DNA of 64,000 bases, from the NCBI RefSeq assembly GCF_020171925.1, contig NZ_JAIVAR010000001.1, positions 744,001 through 808,000 of the forward strand. Reading direction: 5' to 3'. This document shows, one piece after another, positions 33,636 through 41,885 of this stretch. The notes beneath the pieces were generated by a model. It saw nothing but the letters and a program-made list of their open reading frames with translations. It had not been told where the DNA came from and searched no databases. This DNA is from Rossellomorea aquimaris. GTDB lineage: Bacteria; Bacillota; Bacilli; Bacillales; Bacillaceae_B. The translations under genes were made by a program, and so were the position numbers. Every line of letters begins with the position of its first letter. The stretch's first letter is position 1.

Positions 33636-33705
33636 CAGGGACAGGTTCGGGGGGTCATTTCTATTTTTGTACCAACGTACCTGTCCCCGTGGTTCCCCCG
33701 TGGTT
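33636..33705. repeat. GGTACC-type hairpin element
   Basis: ACCGCAGGGACAGGTTCGG and CGTACCTGTCCCCGTGGT form a long imperfect inverted repeat next to the end of the LysR gene. Confidence 0.55.
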
Positions 33706-34592
33706 CACGATAAAACACGCCTCATCGTTTCCAAAAAACTCCTTCCAGCTTGAGTCAGCGATTCCTCGCGATCCAGACTTACCAGTGCGATTTCTCGATA
33801 CAGCGTTGGCATATCCCTTGGTTTGAGTCTGACCAATGTTCCACTTTCAATGGATTCACTCACCATTGATTCTGTCAGCAACGCTGTCCCGTTTCCTCGA
33901 AGTACGAATTCAAACGCTGTCGTTGGCGGCAGTTCAATTGTGTCCAAGCCGAAGGACATATTCGATCGTTGCCAATGCTTGCTCTCCTCACTCCAGTCCG
34001 TCATGATGTACGGTTCACTTCCCGTAAAAACATCCTGGACAGAATATTCCCCTTCCTTCATGCCACTAAGCTTGTGGTCATAATGGGCAACGAAGACCAA
34101 AGGTTCTTTTATGGAATGCAGCTTCTTTAAGTCCTTATTGAAAAACGGGGACGTAAGTAAGCCAAGCTTGATGAATCCGTCATAAAGCATCTCCATGATT
34201 TGTTGATTATGGCCGGTGTGAATCGATACATCAATGTCCGGAAAGCGATGATGCAATTCTGTGATAATCGAGGTGAATGGACCAGTCGTGAAAGTGGGGA
34301 TTGTCCCGATGGTGATTTCCCCACGCTTCCCTTCTTTGATCGATTGCGCCCGTTCTTTTCCTTTTTGTAAAACGTCGAGTACTTGCCTTGCATAAGGAAG
34401 GAACCCTTTACCTAATTCCGTCAGCTCCATTTGTTTACCGGATCTGACAAACAGAAATCCCCCCATATCTTTCTCCAACTCTTTGATTCGCAAACTGATT
34501 GTTGGCTGAGACACATCCAGGTGTCTCGAAGCTTTACTGAAAGACCCAAGCCTTGCTACAAGTTCGAATGCCACTAGCTGATTGAGTTCCAC
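33705..34592 (-). CDS. LysR-family transcriptional regulator
   Basis: A 295-residue LysR-type regulator. The HTH is at residues 3-60 (LGSFSKASRHLDVSQPTISL), followed by a linker helix and the co-inducer domain (GEITIGTIPTFTTGPFTSII). It is divergent to the methyltransferase gene at 34714 and probably controls it and itself from the shared 120-bp region, where a T-N-A-type dyad (TTATAAGAAAATTATAG) is seen. The inducer is unknown. Confidence 0.85.
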   Translation of the reverse strand: MELNQLVAFELVARLGSFSKASRHLDVSQPTISLRIKELEKDMGGFLFVRSGKQMELTELGKGFLPYARQVLDVLQKGKERAQSIKEGKRGEITIGTIPTFTTGPFTSIITELHHRFPDIDVSIHTGHNQQIMEMLYDGFIKLGLLTSPFFNKDLKKLHSIKEPLVFVAHYDHKLSGMKEGEYSVQDVFTGSEPYIMTDWSEESKHWQRSNMSFGLDTIELPPTTAFEFVLRGNGTALLTESMVSESIESGTLVRLKPRDMPTLYREIALVSLDREESLTQAGRSFLETMRRVLS

Positions 34593-34713
34593 ATCAAGTC
34601 CTCATCCCTATAAAAATATTTAATACTACCTATAAGTGTTATCAGGTTGTTTAATAGTTATAAGAAAATTATAGTGTATCTAGACAGTGAAAGAAACATT
34701 AGGAGGGCCGAAA

Positions 34714-35337
34714 ATGAGCGTAATCACAAAGCTCCAACGTATACTGGATTCCCATTACGAACATCCAAAGGGATTCATTGGTTGGTGGATCGGGGAAAAA
34801 ATGATCCGGCAGCATAAGCCTGAAACACGTTGGACGATTCAAAACTTACATCTTGAAAAGAACGAAGAAATCCTGGAGATTGGATGTGGTGCAGGTTTTG
34901 CAATACAACAAATTTTAACGATGCATAGCAGTCTTACCGTCACGGGACTGGATCTGTCTAAAACCCTTCTCCACTCCGCCTCCATCCGCAACAAAAGAGC
35001 AGAGAGAGAAAGGCGGTTATCATTAGTTCATGGAACCGTTGAAGAATTGCCTTTTCATGATGGCCAGTTTTCAACCGTATTCAGTATTCATTCGGTGTAT
35101 TTTTGGAAGAATCGGCGCAAAGCTTTAGAAGAAATCCACAGGGTTCTTGCTCCTGGAGGCCAGGTTACGATCACGCTGTGTGATGGGAAAGATGGGCAAA
35201 GCTGGGGAACGATCGAACAAATGATTGAAACCGAATTGCTTCCACTGATGGAGGATTTGACGTTTACGCAAATGGACCTATTGAGGGGGCCGGTGTCGAG
35301 GGGATATCATACGGTTGCTGTAACAGGGAAAAAGTAG
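34714..35337 (+). CDS. class I SAM-dependent methyltransferase
   Basis: A 207-residue protein: SVITKLQRILDSHYEHPKGF, motif I ILEIGCGAGFAIQQIL, TVTGLDLSKTLLHSAS, and the post-motif RVLAPGGQVTITLCDGKDG. It resembles the UbiE/COQ5-type or small-molecule methyltransferases. ATG at 34714 follows AGGAGGG. It is divergent to a LysR regulator, an arrangement that suggests it is the target gene. The substrate is unknown. Confidence 0.8.
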   Translation: MSVITKLQRILDSHYEHPKGFIGWWIGEKMIRQHKPETRWTIQNLHLEKNEEILEIGCGAGFAIQQILTMHSSLTVTGLDLSKTLLHSASIRNKRAERERRLSLVHGTVEELPFHDGQFSTVFSIHSVYFWKNRRKALEEIHRVLAPGGQVTITLCDGKDGQSWGTIEQMIETELLPLMEDLTFTQMDLLRGPVSRGYHTVAVTGKK

Positions 35338-35357
35338 TTCATCCCATACCAAAAAAA

Positions 35358-35408
35358 CAGGTCCCGGGGTACAATACGATAAATGTACCAATGGACCTGT
35401 CCCCGTGG
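35358..35408. repeat. GGTACC-type hairpin element
   Basis: AACAGGTCCCGGGGTACAA pairs imperfectly with TGTACCAATGGACCTGT between the methyltransferase and NTF2-like genes. These genes converge, so it may act as a terminator. Confidence 0.6.
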
Positions 35409-35412
35409 TTCC

Positions 35413-35841
35413 CTACCTTAAGTGAAACATTCCCCTCCCGTTTTCCATACTGATGGGCAAAGAAGAATGTTCATGGGTGATTACCCAAGAGTCGTTTACT
35501 TTTTTCATGCAGAATGTGAATCGATTGGTCATCTGACGAAGTTTTTCTTCGGATCCTTCTTTGTACGCAGCATAAGTTATGGCACAATGAACAAATGCGA
35601 GATTCGCACTTTCTTCAATCACAACATCATCAAACCCTACGATCAGTGTTTCTTCACTTTCTTTTAAACCATTAAACCAATCATTAACGTTTGTTCTCCA
35701 TGATTCGATTCCCTTGCTTTCCCAAGCACCCCAGCAATCATAAATATGGATATCAGAAGAATAGGCAGACAAGAATGCATCCAGATTCCTCTCTTGAACC
35801 CCTTGCTTATAATGATCAAGAACTTCTTGAACGGTAGACAT
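35413..35841 (-). CDS. SnoaL/NTF2-like protein
   Basis: A 142-residue protein of the NTF2-like fold: VQEVLDHYKQGVQERNLDAF with DIHIYDCWGAWESKGIESW, then LAFVHCAITYAAY and RQMTNRFTFCMKKVNDSWVI, the typical cone-shaped pocket pattern. Members are often small isomerases or ligand binders. The substrate is unknown. Confidence 0.8.
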   Translation of the reverse strand: MSTVQEVLDHYKQGVQERNLDAFLSAYSSDIHIYDCWGAWESKGIESWRTNVNDWFNGLKESEETLIVGFDDVVIEESANLAFVHCAITYAAYKEGSEEKLRQMTNRFTFCMKKVNDSWVITHEHSSLPISMENGRGMFHLR

Positions 35842-36043
35842 TTGTTCCTCTCCCTTGCTATGTATGTATGGTCGTTCTTTTACATGTTCTATATTCAGCC
35901 CTTTATATCCTTTATCGCCCTAACCCTTGGGAGCATTTTCGGGGGGCACAAAGGACCGTTCTCCGTATCCGTTCTTTATCATTCCGTCACCCTGATGTAT
36001 AGTAGAAACACGATCCAGATTTGAAAAGGAGTCTACAACTAGA

Positions 36044-36391
36044 ATGATCTCATTTTTTCTCACATTAAAACGATTGGTAAAAGCGTTATGGCAAGCATTC
36101 AAATTGAAGAACTTCCAAGTTCTTTTCACATTAGTAATGGTTTTATTGTTCTCTGGTACTACTTTTTATGTAATGCAAGAGGGATTACCGGTGATCGACG
36201 CTCTCTTTTATTGTGTGGTCACACTCAGCACGATCGGGCACCCGAGCTTTGAACCTCAGACTACTTTCGGGAAAATTTTTACGATGATCTATATCTTTGG
36301 TGGAAATGGCGTATTCATTGGCATGATTGGGTATGTGGCGTATGCGATGATTCAGAAACCGGAGAAAGAAAAGAGGAATGTTGATTTATGA
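36044..36391 (+). CDS. two-TM ion channel with non-canonical filter
   Basis: A 115-residue protein with TM1 at 25-43, a pore helix 52-62, a filter at 63-66 and TM2 at 78-102. This is the layout of the two-TM potassium channel family. The filter reads Thr63-Ile-Gly-His66 followed by PSFEPQTTFGKIFTM; the usual potassium filter is TVGYG. The F-P-T-T-FGKIFT end of the pore is normal. Ion selectivity is therefore uncertain. No RCK or cyclic-nucleotide domain is present. Confidence 0.7.
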   Translation: MISFFLTLKRLVKALWQAFKLKNFQVLFTLVMVLLFSGTTFYVMQEGLPVIDALFYCVVTLSTIGHPSFEPQTTFGKIFTMIYIFGGNGVFIGMIGYVAYAMIQKPEKEKRNVDL

Positions 36392-36499
36392 TCGGCATTC
36401 CTCTTTTGTTGGGTGTAGTTTTTCTATGTCAGATGAACTCGAGGAATACATCCTTTACTAGGTATATGGACTATTCTATTTATTGGATGGGTATTCTGA

Positions 36500-36619
36500 A
36501 TTTGCGCGCGGGAATTTGGATTTGCGCGTGGTTTTTAGAGTTTGTGCGCGATAATTTTTATTTGCGCGTGGTTTTTTCGAGATACGCGCGATTTTTTCAA
36601 TTTATGCTCATCTCCCCAA
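36500..36619 (+). repeat. phased mini-array, family A copy 4 (six 20-bp units)
   Basis: Units start at 36500, 36520, 36540, 36560, 36580 and 36600, exactly 20 bp apart, with cores TTTGCGCGC/TTTGTGCGC. The tail CAAAATATACCAAAA resembles the other copies. It lies 109 bp after the ion-channel gene. Confidence 0.9.
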
Positions 36620-36910
36620 AATATACCAAAAGAAATCAACTTGCATTCCTCTCTACCCTTCATCGCTGTCTCCCTCTAGGTCCATGGCAGGTGTCCTCGT
36701 GGTACACCCGCCAGATTTTGTGGGCATTTTCATATGATTATTAGGGATTAACCCTTATTTGTAAAAAACCATTTTAAAAAGACCTTTCAAACTTGTCCTA
36801 AACTGCTGCATGCTGTTGGACTGTAGGATTTTTTTTCTCTTCAAACTGTAAAATTAGTAACTACATGGTGGTGATTCATCCTTTTTAAGGAATAATTGTA
36901 CCTTAATATT

Positions 36911-37010
36911 GATAATTCTACCCTTCAATTAAATGATTCTACCCTTCGTCCAGATTATTCACCCCTTCATTCTAGTAATTCTGCGGTACATGTCGAATTT
37001 TCTTCAAAAT
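36911..37010 (+). repeat. phased mini-array, family C copy 2 (five 21-bp units)
   Basis: TTCTACC-type cores begin at 36916, 36937, 36958, 36979 and 37000, exactly 21 bp apart. The end has CATGTCGAATTTTCTTC as in copy 1. The region 36620-37090 has no gene. Confidence 0.85.
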
Positions 37011-37054
37011 CGGGAAAATTGCAGCAAGAAGTCCGTCCCGACGTTGATTGAACC

Positions 37055-37090
37055 AAGGTACCTGTCCCCCTGGTCCACCCCTGGTCCATC
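37055..37090. repeat. GGTACC-type hairpin element
   Basis: GAACCAAGGTACCTGTCCCC followed by CTGGTCCACCCCTGGTCC. Same family as the elements near 26.7, 33.2 and 54.6 kb. It follows array C copy 2. Confidence 0.55.
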
Positions 37091-37092
37091 AC

Positions 37093-37127
37093 AAAAAAAC
37101 ACCCCCTTTCCAAGAAAGGGGGTGTTC
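37093..37127 (-). terminator. Rho-independent terminator of the LLM oxidoreductase gene
   Basis: AACACCCCCTTTC and AAAGGGGGTGTT form a near-perfect stem with a 4-nt loop. On the minus strand a T run follows. It lies 26 bp after the stop of the gene at 37154. Confidence 0.9.
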
Positions 37128-37153
37128 ATCGTGTTCAATTGTCGCGCGGTCCC

Positions 37154-38113
37154 CTACTCCTCGATTGCCGGAAAATGAGGGACGACTTCTTCACCTAATT
37201 CCTGTATGACTTCTTCCGCTGGCCGATTGCTGTCAAAGAGTGCAAAGAATAGATGATTCACGCCGGCATTCCTGTAGATGTTCAATAGTTCTTTCAGGTA
37301 GTTCCGTCCGATCCTGAATCCTAGACGGATTGGGGTCGGACGTTCATTCGGATCTTCTGCGAGGTCAAGGTGCATCGGCTGACTGAATGGTTTGAACACA
37401 CCCGGATGGTATTCTTCTACGAGCGACCTCCACTTCCCTATCGCTACTTCTTGATCACGTGGACTTCGTGGATAGTACATCCAACCATCTCCGTGTTCCG
37501 CGAACCAATTCATTTCTTGCTGGGCGTAGCCAGTGATGAATGTTGGGATCCGTGTGTTCGGTTTCGGTACAAGGTTTGCACCGTTGATTGATCCTCTATT
37601 TGAATCAATGCGTGGAAAGTCTTCATATAACACTTCTTGCAAAAAGTGATAAGCTTCCACGAATTCTTTCCCGCGTTCAGGATGGGACGCACCAAGGGCA
37701 GCGAAATCTGCCCGGCGGTCACCCGATGACACGCCCAGTAGCACCCTTCCCGGGAATAATTGATCGATTGTGGCGATTTCCTTTGCCACTCTCAATGGAT
37801 GCCGGAGTGGTAACACAGCAGCGGCCGTTCCGAGCGCGATTTCTTTCGTTTGTGATGCAAGATACGTTAAATAGATCATCATGTCATAAATCTGGCCGAC
37901 GGCAGGATCCCCGAAGTTCGGGTCTTCGAGCAGCACATCCCTGAACCATAGACTTGTGAACCCCAACTCCTCTGAAAGCTGTGCCAGGTCCACCTGTTTC
38001 TCCATCGTGGGTGTATCAAAGTGATAATTTTCAAGAGGTATGTGAAGACCCAATGTCAATTTTCCCTCTTTGTACATACGATTATAGGCTTTGTGATGGT
38101 CGAATGATATCAT
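37154..38113 (-). CDS. LLM-class flavin-dependent oxidoreductase
   Basis: A 319-residue luciferase-like TIM-barrel oxidoreductase. Signs are FDTPTMEKQVDLAQLSEELG, SLWFRDVLLEDPNFGDPAVG, KEIALGTAAAVLPLRHPLRV, DQLFPGRVLLGVSSGDRRAD and PTFITGYAQQEMNW. These bind FMN or F420; in Bacillus FMN is used. The substrate is unknown. It stands downstream of an MFS exporter gene and a 55-residue ORF on the same strand. Confidence 0.85.
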   Translation of the reverse strand: MISFDHHKAYNRMYKEGKLTLGLHIPLENYHFDTPTMEKQVDLAQLSEELGFTSLWFRDVLLEDPNFGDPAVGQIYDMMIYLTYLASQTKEIALGTAAAVLPLRHPLRVAKEIATIDQLFPGRVLLGVSSGDRRADFAALGASHPERGKEFVEAYHFLQEVLYEDFPRIDSNRGSINGANLVPKPNTRIPTFITGYAQQEMNWFAEHGDGWMYYPRSPRDQEVAIGKWRSLVEEYHPGVFKPFSQPMHLDLAEDPNERPTPIRLGFRIGRNYLKELLNIYRNAGVNHLFFALFDSNRPAEEVIQELGEEVVPHFPAIEE

Positions 38114-38249
38114 CTTTTCCTCTCCTTTTCTTCAGGTGACGAGAGGCGGTCAAGAGGACCACCCCTGTCAACACAGTCGTCAGAATGCCCATTCCAATGG
38201 TTTGATTGACTTTCCGTTGATGGAACCTGTCCTTCCAAATCTGCACCAT
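38082..38249 (-). CDS. possible 55-residue single-TM protein
   Basis: ATG at 38249, 6 nt after the MFS stop, gives MVQIWKDRFHQRKVNQTIGM and one helix (ILTTVLTGVVLLTASRHLK) with a basic end. It overlaps the LLM gene start by 32 nt in another frame. There is no clear ribosome site, but coupling to the MFS stop is possible. Not recognised. Confidence 0.35.
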   Translation of the reverse strand: MVQIWKDRFHQRKVNQTIGMGILTTVLTGVVLLTASRHLKKRRGKDDIIRPSQSL

Positions 38250-38255
38250 AGGTGA

Positions 38256-39461
38256 TTACGCGTCTTTTCGTTCGATTCCACGAAGCCATGCGGTTAAGAC
38301 GACTGCACCGGCAACCATGATGCTACCGATCCAAGGCGTATGGATCAGGCCGATTCCGTCTACGATGACTCCTCCGACAAACGAACCGATCGCAATTCCG
38401 ACGTTGAACGCCGCGATATTCAAGGCAGATGCGACATTCACGGCAGATGGAACATACTTTTCAGCCAAATTCACGACAAGAATCTGCAGACCTGGAACGT
38501 TCATGAATGCAAATAATCCCATTAGGAAGATCGCGATCAGACCCGCTACTTTAAACGGTGCCGCAAATGTAAGCGCAAATAGGATGATGGCTTGAAGAAC
38601 AAACATCCAGAATAATGCTTTTAAAGGATTCTTATCAGATGCCTTCCCACCGACGACATTTCCGATGGCAACGGCAATTCCGTAGACAAGTAGAATGACA
38701 CTGACCCATTTCGCGCTAAAGCCTGTCACATCTTCCAATAATGGAGTTAGATATGTGAAGGCAACGAACGTACCTCCATAGCCAAGGGCTGTGATGGCAA
38801 ATGCCAGCATTAAGCGGCCGTTTGTAAGGATTTTTAATTGTTCACTGAATTTTGCTGGTGGTGCTTCTTTTAAATTTTTAGGAACCAAGATGGCACTTGC
38901 AATGATTCCAACTACACCCAATAGGGCAACGCCCCAGAAGGTTGATCTCCAGCCAAAGGCTTGTCCAATGAAGGTTCCAAGCGGTACACCTGTTACCGTT
39001 GCAACCGTGAGTCCTGTGAACATAAAGGCAATCGCACTCGCCCGCTTATGGGCAGGCACTAGATCGGCAGCAATCGTCGAACCGATCGAGAAAAAGATTC
39101 CGTGAGAAAAAGCCGTGATAAAACGGGCAACAAGCAGTAATCCGAAGCTTGTAGATAAGGCGGCAACCGAGTTACCGACGATGAATAATAACATCAATGA
39201 CATTAAGAGCGATTTACGTGACATCTTACTTGTCAATGCGGTCAATACAGGAGCACCAATGGCAACCCCGATCGCATAACCAGAAATCAATAGACCAGCA
39301 AGTGTAATGGAAATTGATAGGTCATCCGCAATGGATGATAATAACCCGACCGGCACAAACTCTGTTGTTCCGATTCCGAAGGCACTGATGGCAAGAGCCA
39401 ATAACGCTGGTGTGCCTCCTTTTGACTTTGTTTGATTTATAGTAGCTGAGTGTGAACTCAT
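38256..39461 (-). CDS. MFS transporter, DHA1-type drug/metabolite exporter
   Basis: A 401-residue major facilitator with 12 membrane helices. ALAISAFGIGTTEFVPVGLL and the D-x-G-x-x-G-type GYAIGVAIGAPV between TM2 and TM3 are characteristic of the AraJ/YdhP group of sugar or drug exporters. The HKRASAIAFMFTGLTVATVT loop is typical for TM4-5. ATG at 39461 is preceded by AAGGAGG. A perfect palindrome lies 100 bp upstream and may be the operator for an absent HxlR-type regulator. The substrate is unknown. Confidence 0.85.
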   Translation of the reverse strand: MSSHSATINQTKSKGGTPALLALAISAFGIGTTEFVPVGLLSSIADDLSISITLAGLLISGYAIGVAIGAPVLTALTSKMSRKSLLMSLMLLFIVGNSVAALSTSFGLLLVARFITAFSHGIFFSIGSTIAADLVPAHKRASAIAFMFTGLTVATVTGVPLGTFIGQAFGWRSTFWGVALLGVVGIIASAILVPKNLKEAPPAKFSEQLKILTNGRLMLAFAITALGYGGTFVAFTYLTPLLEDVTGFSAKWVSVILLVYGIAVAIGNVVGGKASDKNPLKALFWMFVLQAIILFALTFAAPFKVAGLIAIFLMGLFAFMNVPGLQILVVNLAEKYVPSAVNVASALNIAAFNVGIAIGSFVGGVIVDGIGLIHTPWIGSIMVAGAVVLTAWLRGIERKDA

Positions 39462-39566
39462 GAAAGTTTTCCTCCTTATATATCTGATTGGATACAATAG
39501 ATGAGAAATGAAGGCGCCTTTCATTTCACTGTACACATCATGATAATGCGTATAAGAACTTATTGG

Positions 39567-39623
39567 AAGTACGTACTTTAAAGTCACGTAGGCACTCTTT
39601 TGTACCATAGTTACTTTTAAGTA
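39567..39623. promoter_or_regulatory. possible operator: two palindromes upstream of the MFS gene
   Basis: AAGTACGTACTT (39567-39578) is a perfect 12-bp palindrome. TACTTTTAAGTA (39612-39623) repeats the same half-sites TACTT/AAGTA with a 2-bp change in the centre. Both stand 100-160 bp before the MFS start, with the same half-site, which suggests one dimeric repressor. The regulator is not next to it. Confidence 0.4.
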
Positions 39624-39732
39624 CCTATATACCCTAGATGGTGACATTGATGTTTTGGAATGAACCACCTGAAGGGCTGTTACCTATGATGCACCATATC
39701 GGATTAGTTGGGAAGAACGCACTTTTGCGTGA

Positions 39733-39762
39733 CATAGGTACCTGGAAGTGCCTGTCGCCTTG
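39733..39762. repeat. GGTACC-type element, short
   Basis: ATAGGTACCTGGAAGTGCCTGTC, a diverged member of the hairpin family described above. No gene covers 39462-39968. Confidence 0.4.
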
Positions 39763-39809
39763 TTTTTCAATAAGCGGTATGTACAGAATGTTTTTTCACG
39801 GTTTATGGA

Positions 39810-39866
39810 CATAAAAAAAGCCCGATCAGCTGATGAATTTGATCGGACCCTTTCTCTTTTTTCATT
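39810..39866. terminator. hairpin with flanking A and T runs
   Basis: CCGATCA and TGATCGG arms flank an 11-nt loop between AAAAAAA and a T-rich tail (TTTCTCTTTTTT), so it can terminate in either direction. No gene ends within 300 bp on the plus strand. Confidence 0.45.
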
Positions 39867-39968
39867 TAGATTGTTGTGAATCCAAACTACTACCTTCTAA
39901 CAGATTTAAGTGGTAAAATTGTACAAATAATTACGTTTACATACATTCTCCTTTGGAGGTGAATCGTC

Positions 39969-40271
39969 TTGAGCAAACGAAAAGGAAACAGTGTGTTTTC
40001 ACCTACAGGGATCTTCATCAAGTATACACACGTTGATTCTATAACAAAAAAAGTGACGGCAACGATTTCATATGAGAATACGGTGCTTGTAACGATTGTA
40101 GTCGATTTGAACGTGAATCATATTCATATTGAGGGGGATTTTCAAGAAGTAGTGTCTGTTTTACCGGTAAGAGTTGAAAATTCTTATGTTGAAGAAATTA
40201 AAGGATGGGCTGAATTCTTCAGCAAAAGGGAGATCACTGAGCCTCAAAGGTATTTTGAGCAATTTATGTGA
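39969..40271 (+). CDS. 100-residue hypothetical protein
   Basis: TTG at 39969 with a strong GGAGGTGA 6 nt upstream. Starts MSKRKGNSVFSPTGIFIKYT with strand-rich sequence (KVTATISYENTVLVTIVVDL) and a C-terminal helix (EIKGWAEFFSKREITEPQRY). Soluble, no motif known. Not recognised. Confidence 0.6.
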   Translation: MSKRKGNSVFSPTGIFIKYTHVDSITKKVTATISYENTVLVTIVVDLNVNHIHIEGDFQEVVSVLPVRVENSYVEEIKGWAEFFSKREITEPQRYFEQFM

Positions 40272-40348
40272 AAATTGGCAGCTCGCTTCACTTTTAACAG
40301 AAATCCTGACTAGCAATCCAGTTTTAAATAATAACATTATGTAAATTT

Positions 40349-40386
40349 AAAAAGAACACAACCAAATTTGGATGTGTTCTTTTTAT
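40349..40386. terminator. bidirectional Rho-independent terminator
   Basis: AAAAAGAACACAACC pairs with GGATGTGTTCTTTTT around AAATTT. It ends both the plus-strand gene at 40271 and the Cys-rich gene that stops at 40392. Confidence 0.9.
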
Positions 40387-40391
40387 ACAAA

Positions 40392-41279
40392 TCAATCGCA
40401 TCTGCACCATCGATCCGGCTCTCCACAACTGCTGCAGCACTCACATGGGTACGTATCGCATCTCCTGCAGCACCTGCAATTTGCCTCCCCACATTCGGAA
40501 CAGCACTCACACGGATAGCTGTCGCACTTTCTGCAGCACTTGCAATATGAATCCGGCTGCCCGCATTCGTCACAGCATTCGCATGGATAGCTTTCACACT
40601 TTCTGCAGCACTTGCAGTATGATTCCGGCTGCCCACACTCATCACAGCATTCGCATGGATAACGGTCACACTTATTGCAACATCTGCATCTCGCCTCTCC
40701 GCATTCACTGCAGCACTCACAAGGGTATGCGCGGCAATTACTGCAGCATTTACAGGGGTAATCATCACATTCTTTACAACAGCGGCACTGTGATTCCCAG
40801 TGGTTACAATTGTCGCAGATTGGCTTATAATCATGCATGTCATCTTCCCAGTCTCTCTCCCTCTGGGAACGACCGAGTTCATCATCGACCGCTTTCACTT
40901 TCCAATGATCGGCATTATGTTTCCGGAGAAGATACGCCTCATGCTCAAGTTCATTTCGGGTCTTCTTCTTTTCATCCTTATTCGATTTATGGTAGCTTTT
41001 ATTCCGGTTATACTCTTCGCGTTCAAGTCTTTGTCTGGCCCGGTTTTCTTCTGATTCATAATAACGTTCGAAATCACCATGATAATATTCTTCTTCAGGT
41101 TCAGTTCTTTGCTTTCTTTTACTGACAGTACGTTCAGGTTCTGTCCCCTTGGTCCCATTCCCCGAACTGCTCCAACCAAGGGAAAAGATCCCGCCGAATA
41201 TACCCACTACAACAAGCCAGATGAAATGGCCTTTCACAAATAAAAACCATAAGACTGCAAGATAAAGAATCCAAATCAT
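40392..41279 (-). CDS. membrane protein with 48-cysteine repeat tail
   Basis: A 295-residue protein. MIWILYLAVLWFLFVKGHFI and LVVVGIFGGIFSLGW make two membrane segments. A very charged helical stretch follows (NRARQRLEREEYNRNKSYHK). The last 125 residues hold 48 Cys in a repeat of the form C-x-CC-x2-C-x(4-6), with units such as CDRYPCECCDECG, CGQPESYCKCCRKC and CECCSECGEANCRCC. The start ATG at 41279 has GGAGG at 7 nt. The Cys density suggests metal binding or disulfide cross-links on one side of the membrane. I know no function for it. Confidence 0.7.
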   Translation of the reverse strand: MIWILYLAVLWFLFVKGHFIWLVVVGIFGGIFSLGWSSSGNGTKGTEPERTVSKRKQRTEPEEEYYHGDFERYYESEENRARQRLEREEYNRNKSYHKSNKDEKKKTRNELEHEAYLLRKHNADHWKVKAVDDELGRSQRERDWEDDMHDYKPICDNCNHWESQCRCCKECDDYPCKCCSNCRAYPCECCSECGEARCRCCNKCDRYPCECCDECGQPESYCKCCRKCESYPCECCDECGQPDSYCKCCRKCDSYPCECCSECGEANCRCCRRCDTYPCECCSSCGEPDRWCRCD

Positions 41280-41411
41280 CACTCCACCTCCCATGGTATA
41301 TCTTACTACGACCAATGGCTGGTTAAGAAGAAGAAAATGGAAATTATTCACCTTGCAATTTCATCGCGATTTCTCTTTGAATTCTGGCTCACCTCTTACA
41401 AGGCGATGAGA

Positions 41412-41819
41412 TCATCCTTCTGCATGTGGAAGATTCAGCTGCCACGAGACCCCAAAGCGGTCATTCACCCATCCGAATTTCTTACTGAACCCGTAGTCCC
41501 CAAGTGGCATAAGTGCTTGTCCCCCTTCACTTAGTTCCTGATAAAGGTGGTCCAGCTCCTCTTCTGTATCACACGTAACAAAAAGTGAAAAAGAAGGTGT
41601 GAATGAAAACTCATGTTTAATATTACTGTCGATGCACATGATTTCCTGGCCTTTCAACGTGAACGTTGCCTGCATGACGGTACCCTCATCCCCATGTTCA
41701 TTCGCACCATACCGGACAATGTTCGTGACGGACGAATCCTCAATCAGAGACGTGTAGAAATTCATTGCTTCTTCCGCATTAGCTTCTTGAAACATCAAAA
41801 ATGGTGTAACCTTCCCCAT
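41412..41819 (-). CDS. VOC-family (PhnB-like) protein
   Basis: A 135-residue protein with the VOC fold of the PhnB/DUF1338-like group: VTPFLMFQEANAEEAMNFYT, KGQEIMCIDSN, SFTPSFSLFVTCDTEEEL and GWVNDRFGVSWQLNLP. The W-V-N-D-R-F-G end is diagnostic. These proteins may bind metals and act as dioxygenase- or glyoxalase-like enzymes or antibiotic binders. The substrate is unknown. Confidence 0.8.
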   Translation of the reverse strand: MGKVTPFLMFQEANAEEAMNFYTSLIEDSSVTNIVRYGANEHGDEGTVMQATFTLKGQEIMCIDSNIKHEFSFTPSFSLFVTCDTEEELDHLYQELSEGGQALMPLGDYGFSKKFGWVNDRFGVSWQLNLPHAEG

Positions 41820-41885
41820 AGTAAACCTATCCCTTCAAACTGTATTTTCTTTATTATAATTCAGTTGGATGGTCATTCCAATAGG

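Noticed and set aside
36388..36744. 118-residue plus-strand ORF after the channel gene
   Set aside because: It runs through repeat array A copy 4 and has no family-like sequence.
40337..41179. Several long Cys-, His- and Ser-rich ORFs across the 48-Cys gene
   Set aside because: These are shadows of the repeated codons of the true gene, which has the ribosome site, membrane helices and terminator.
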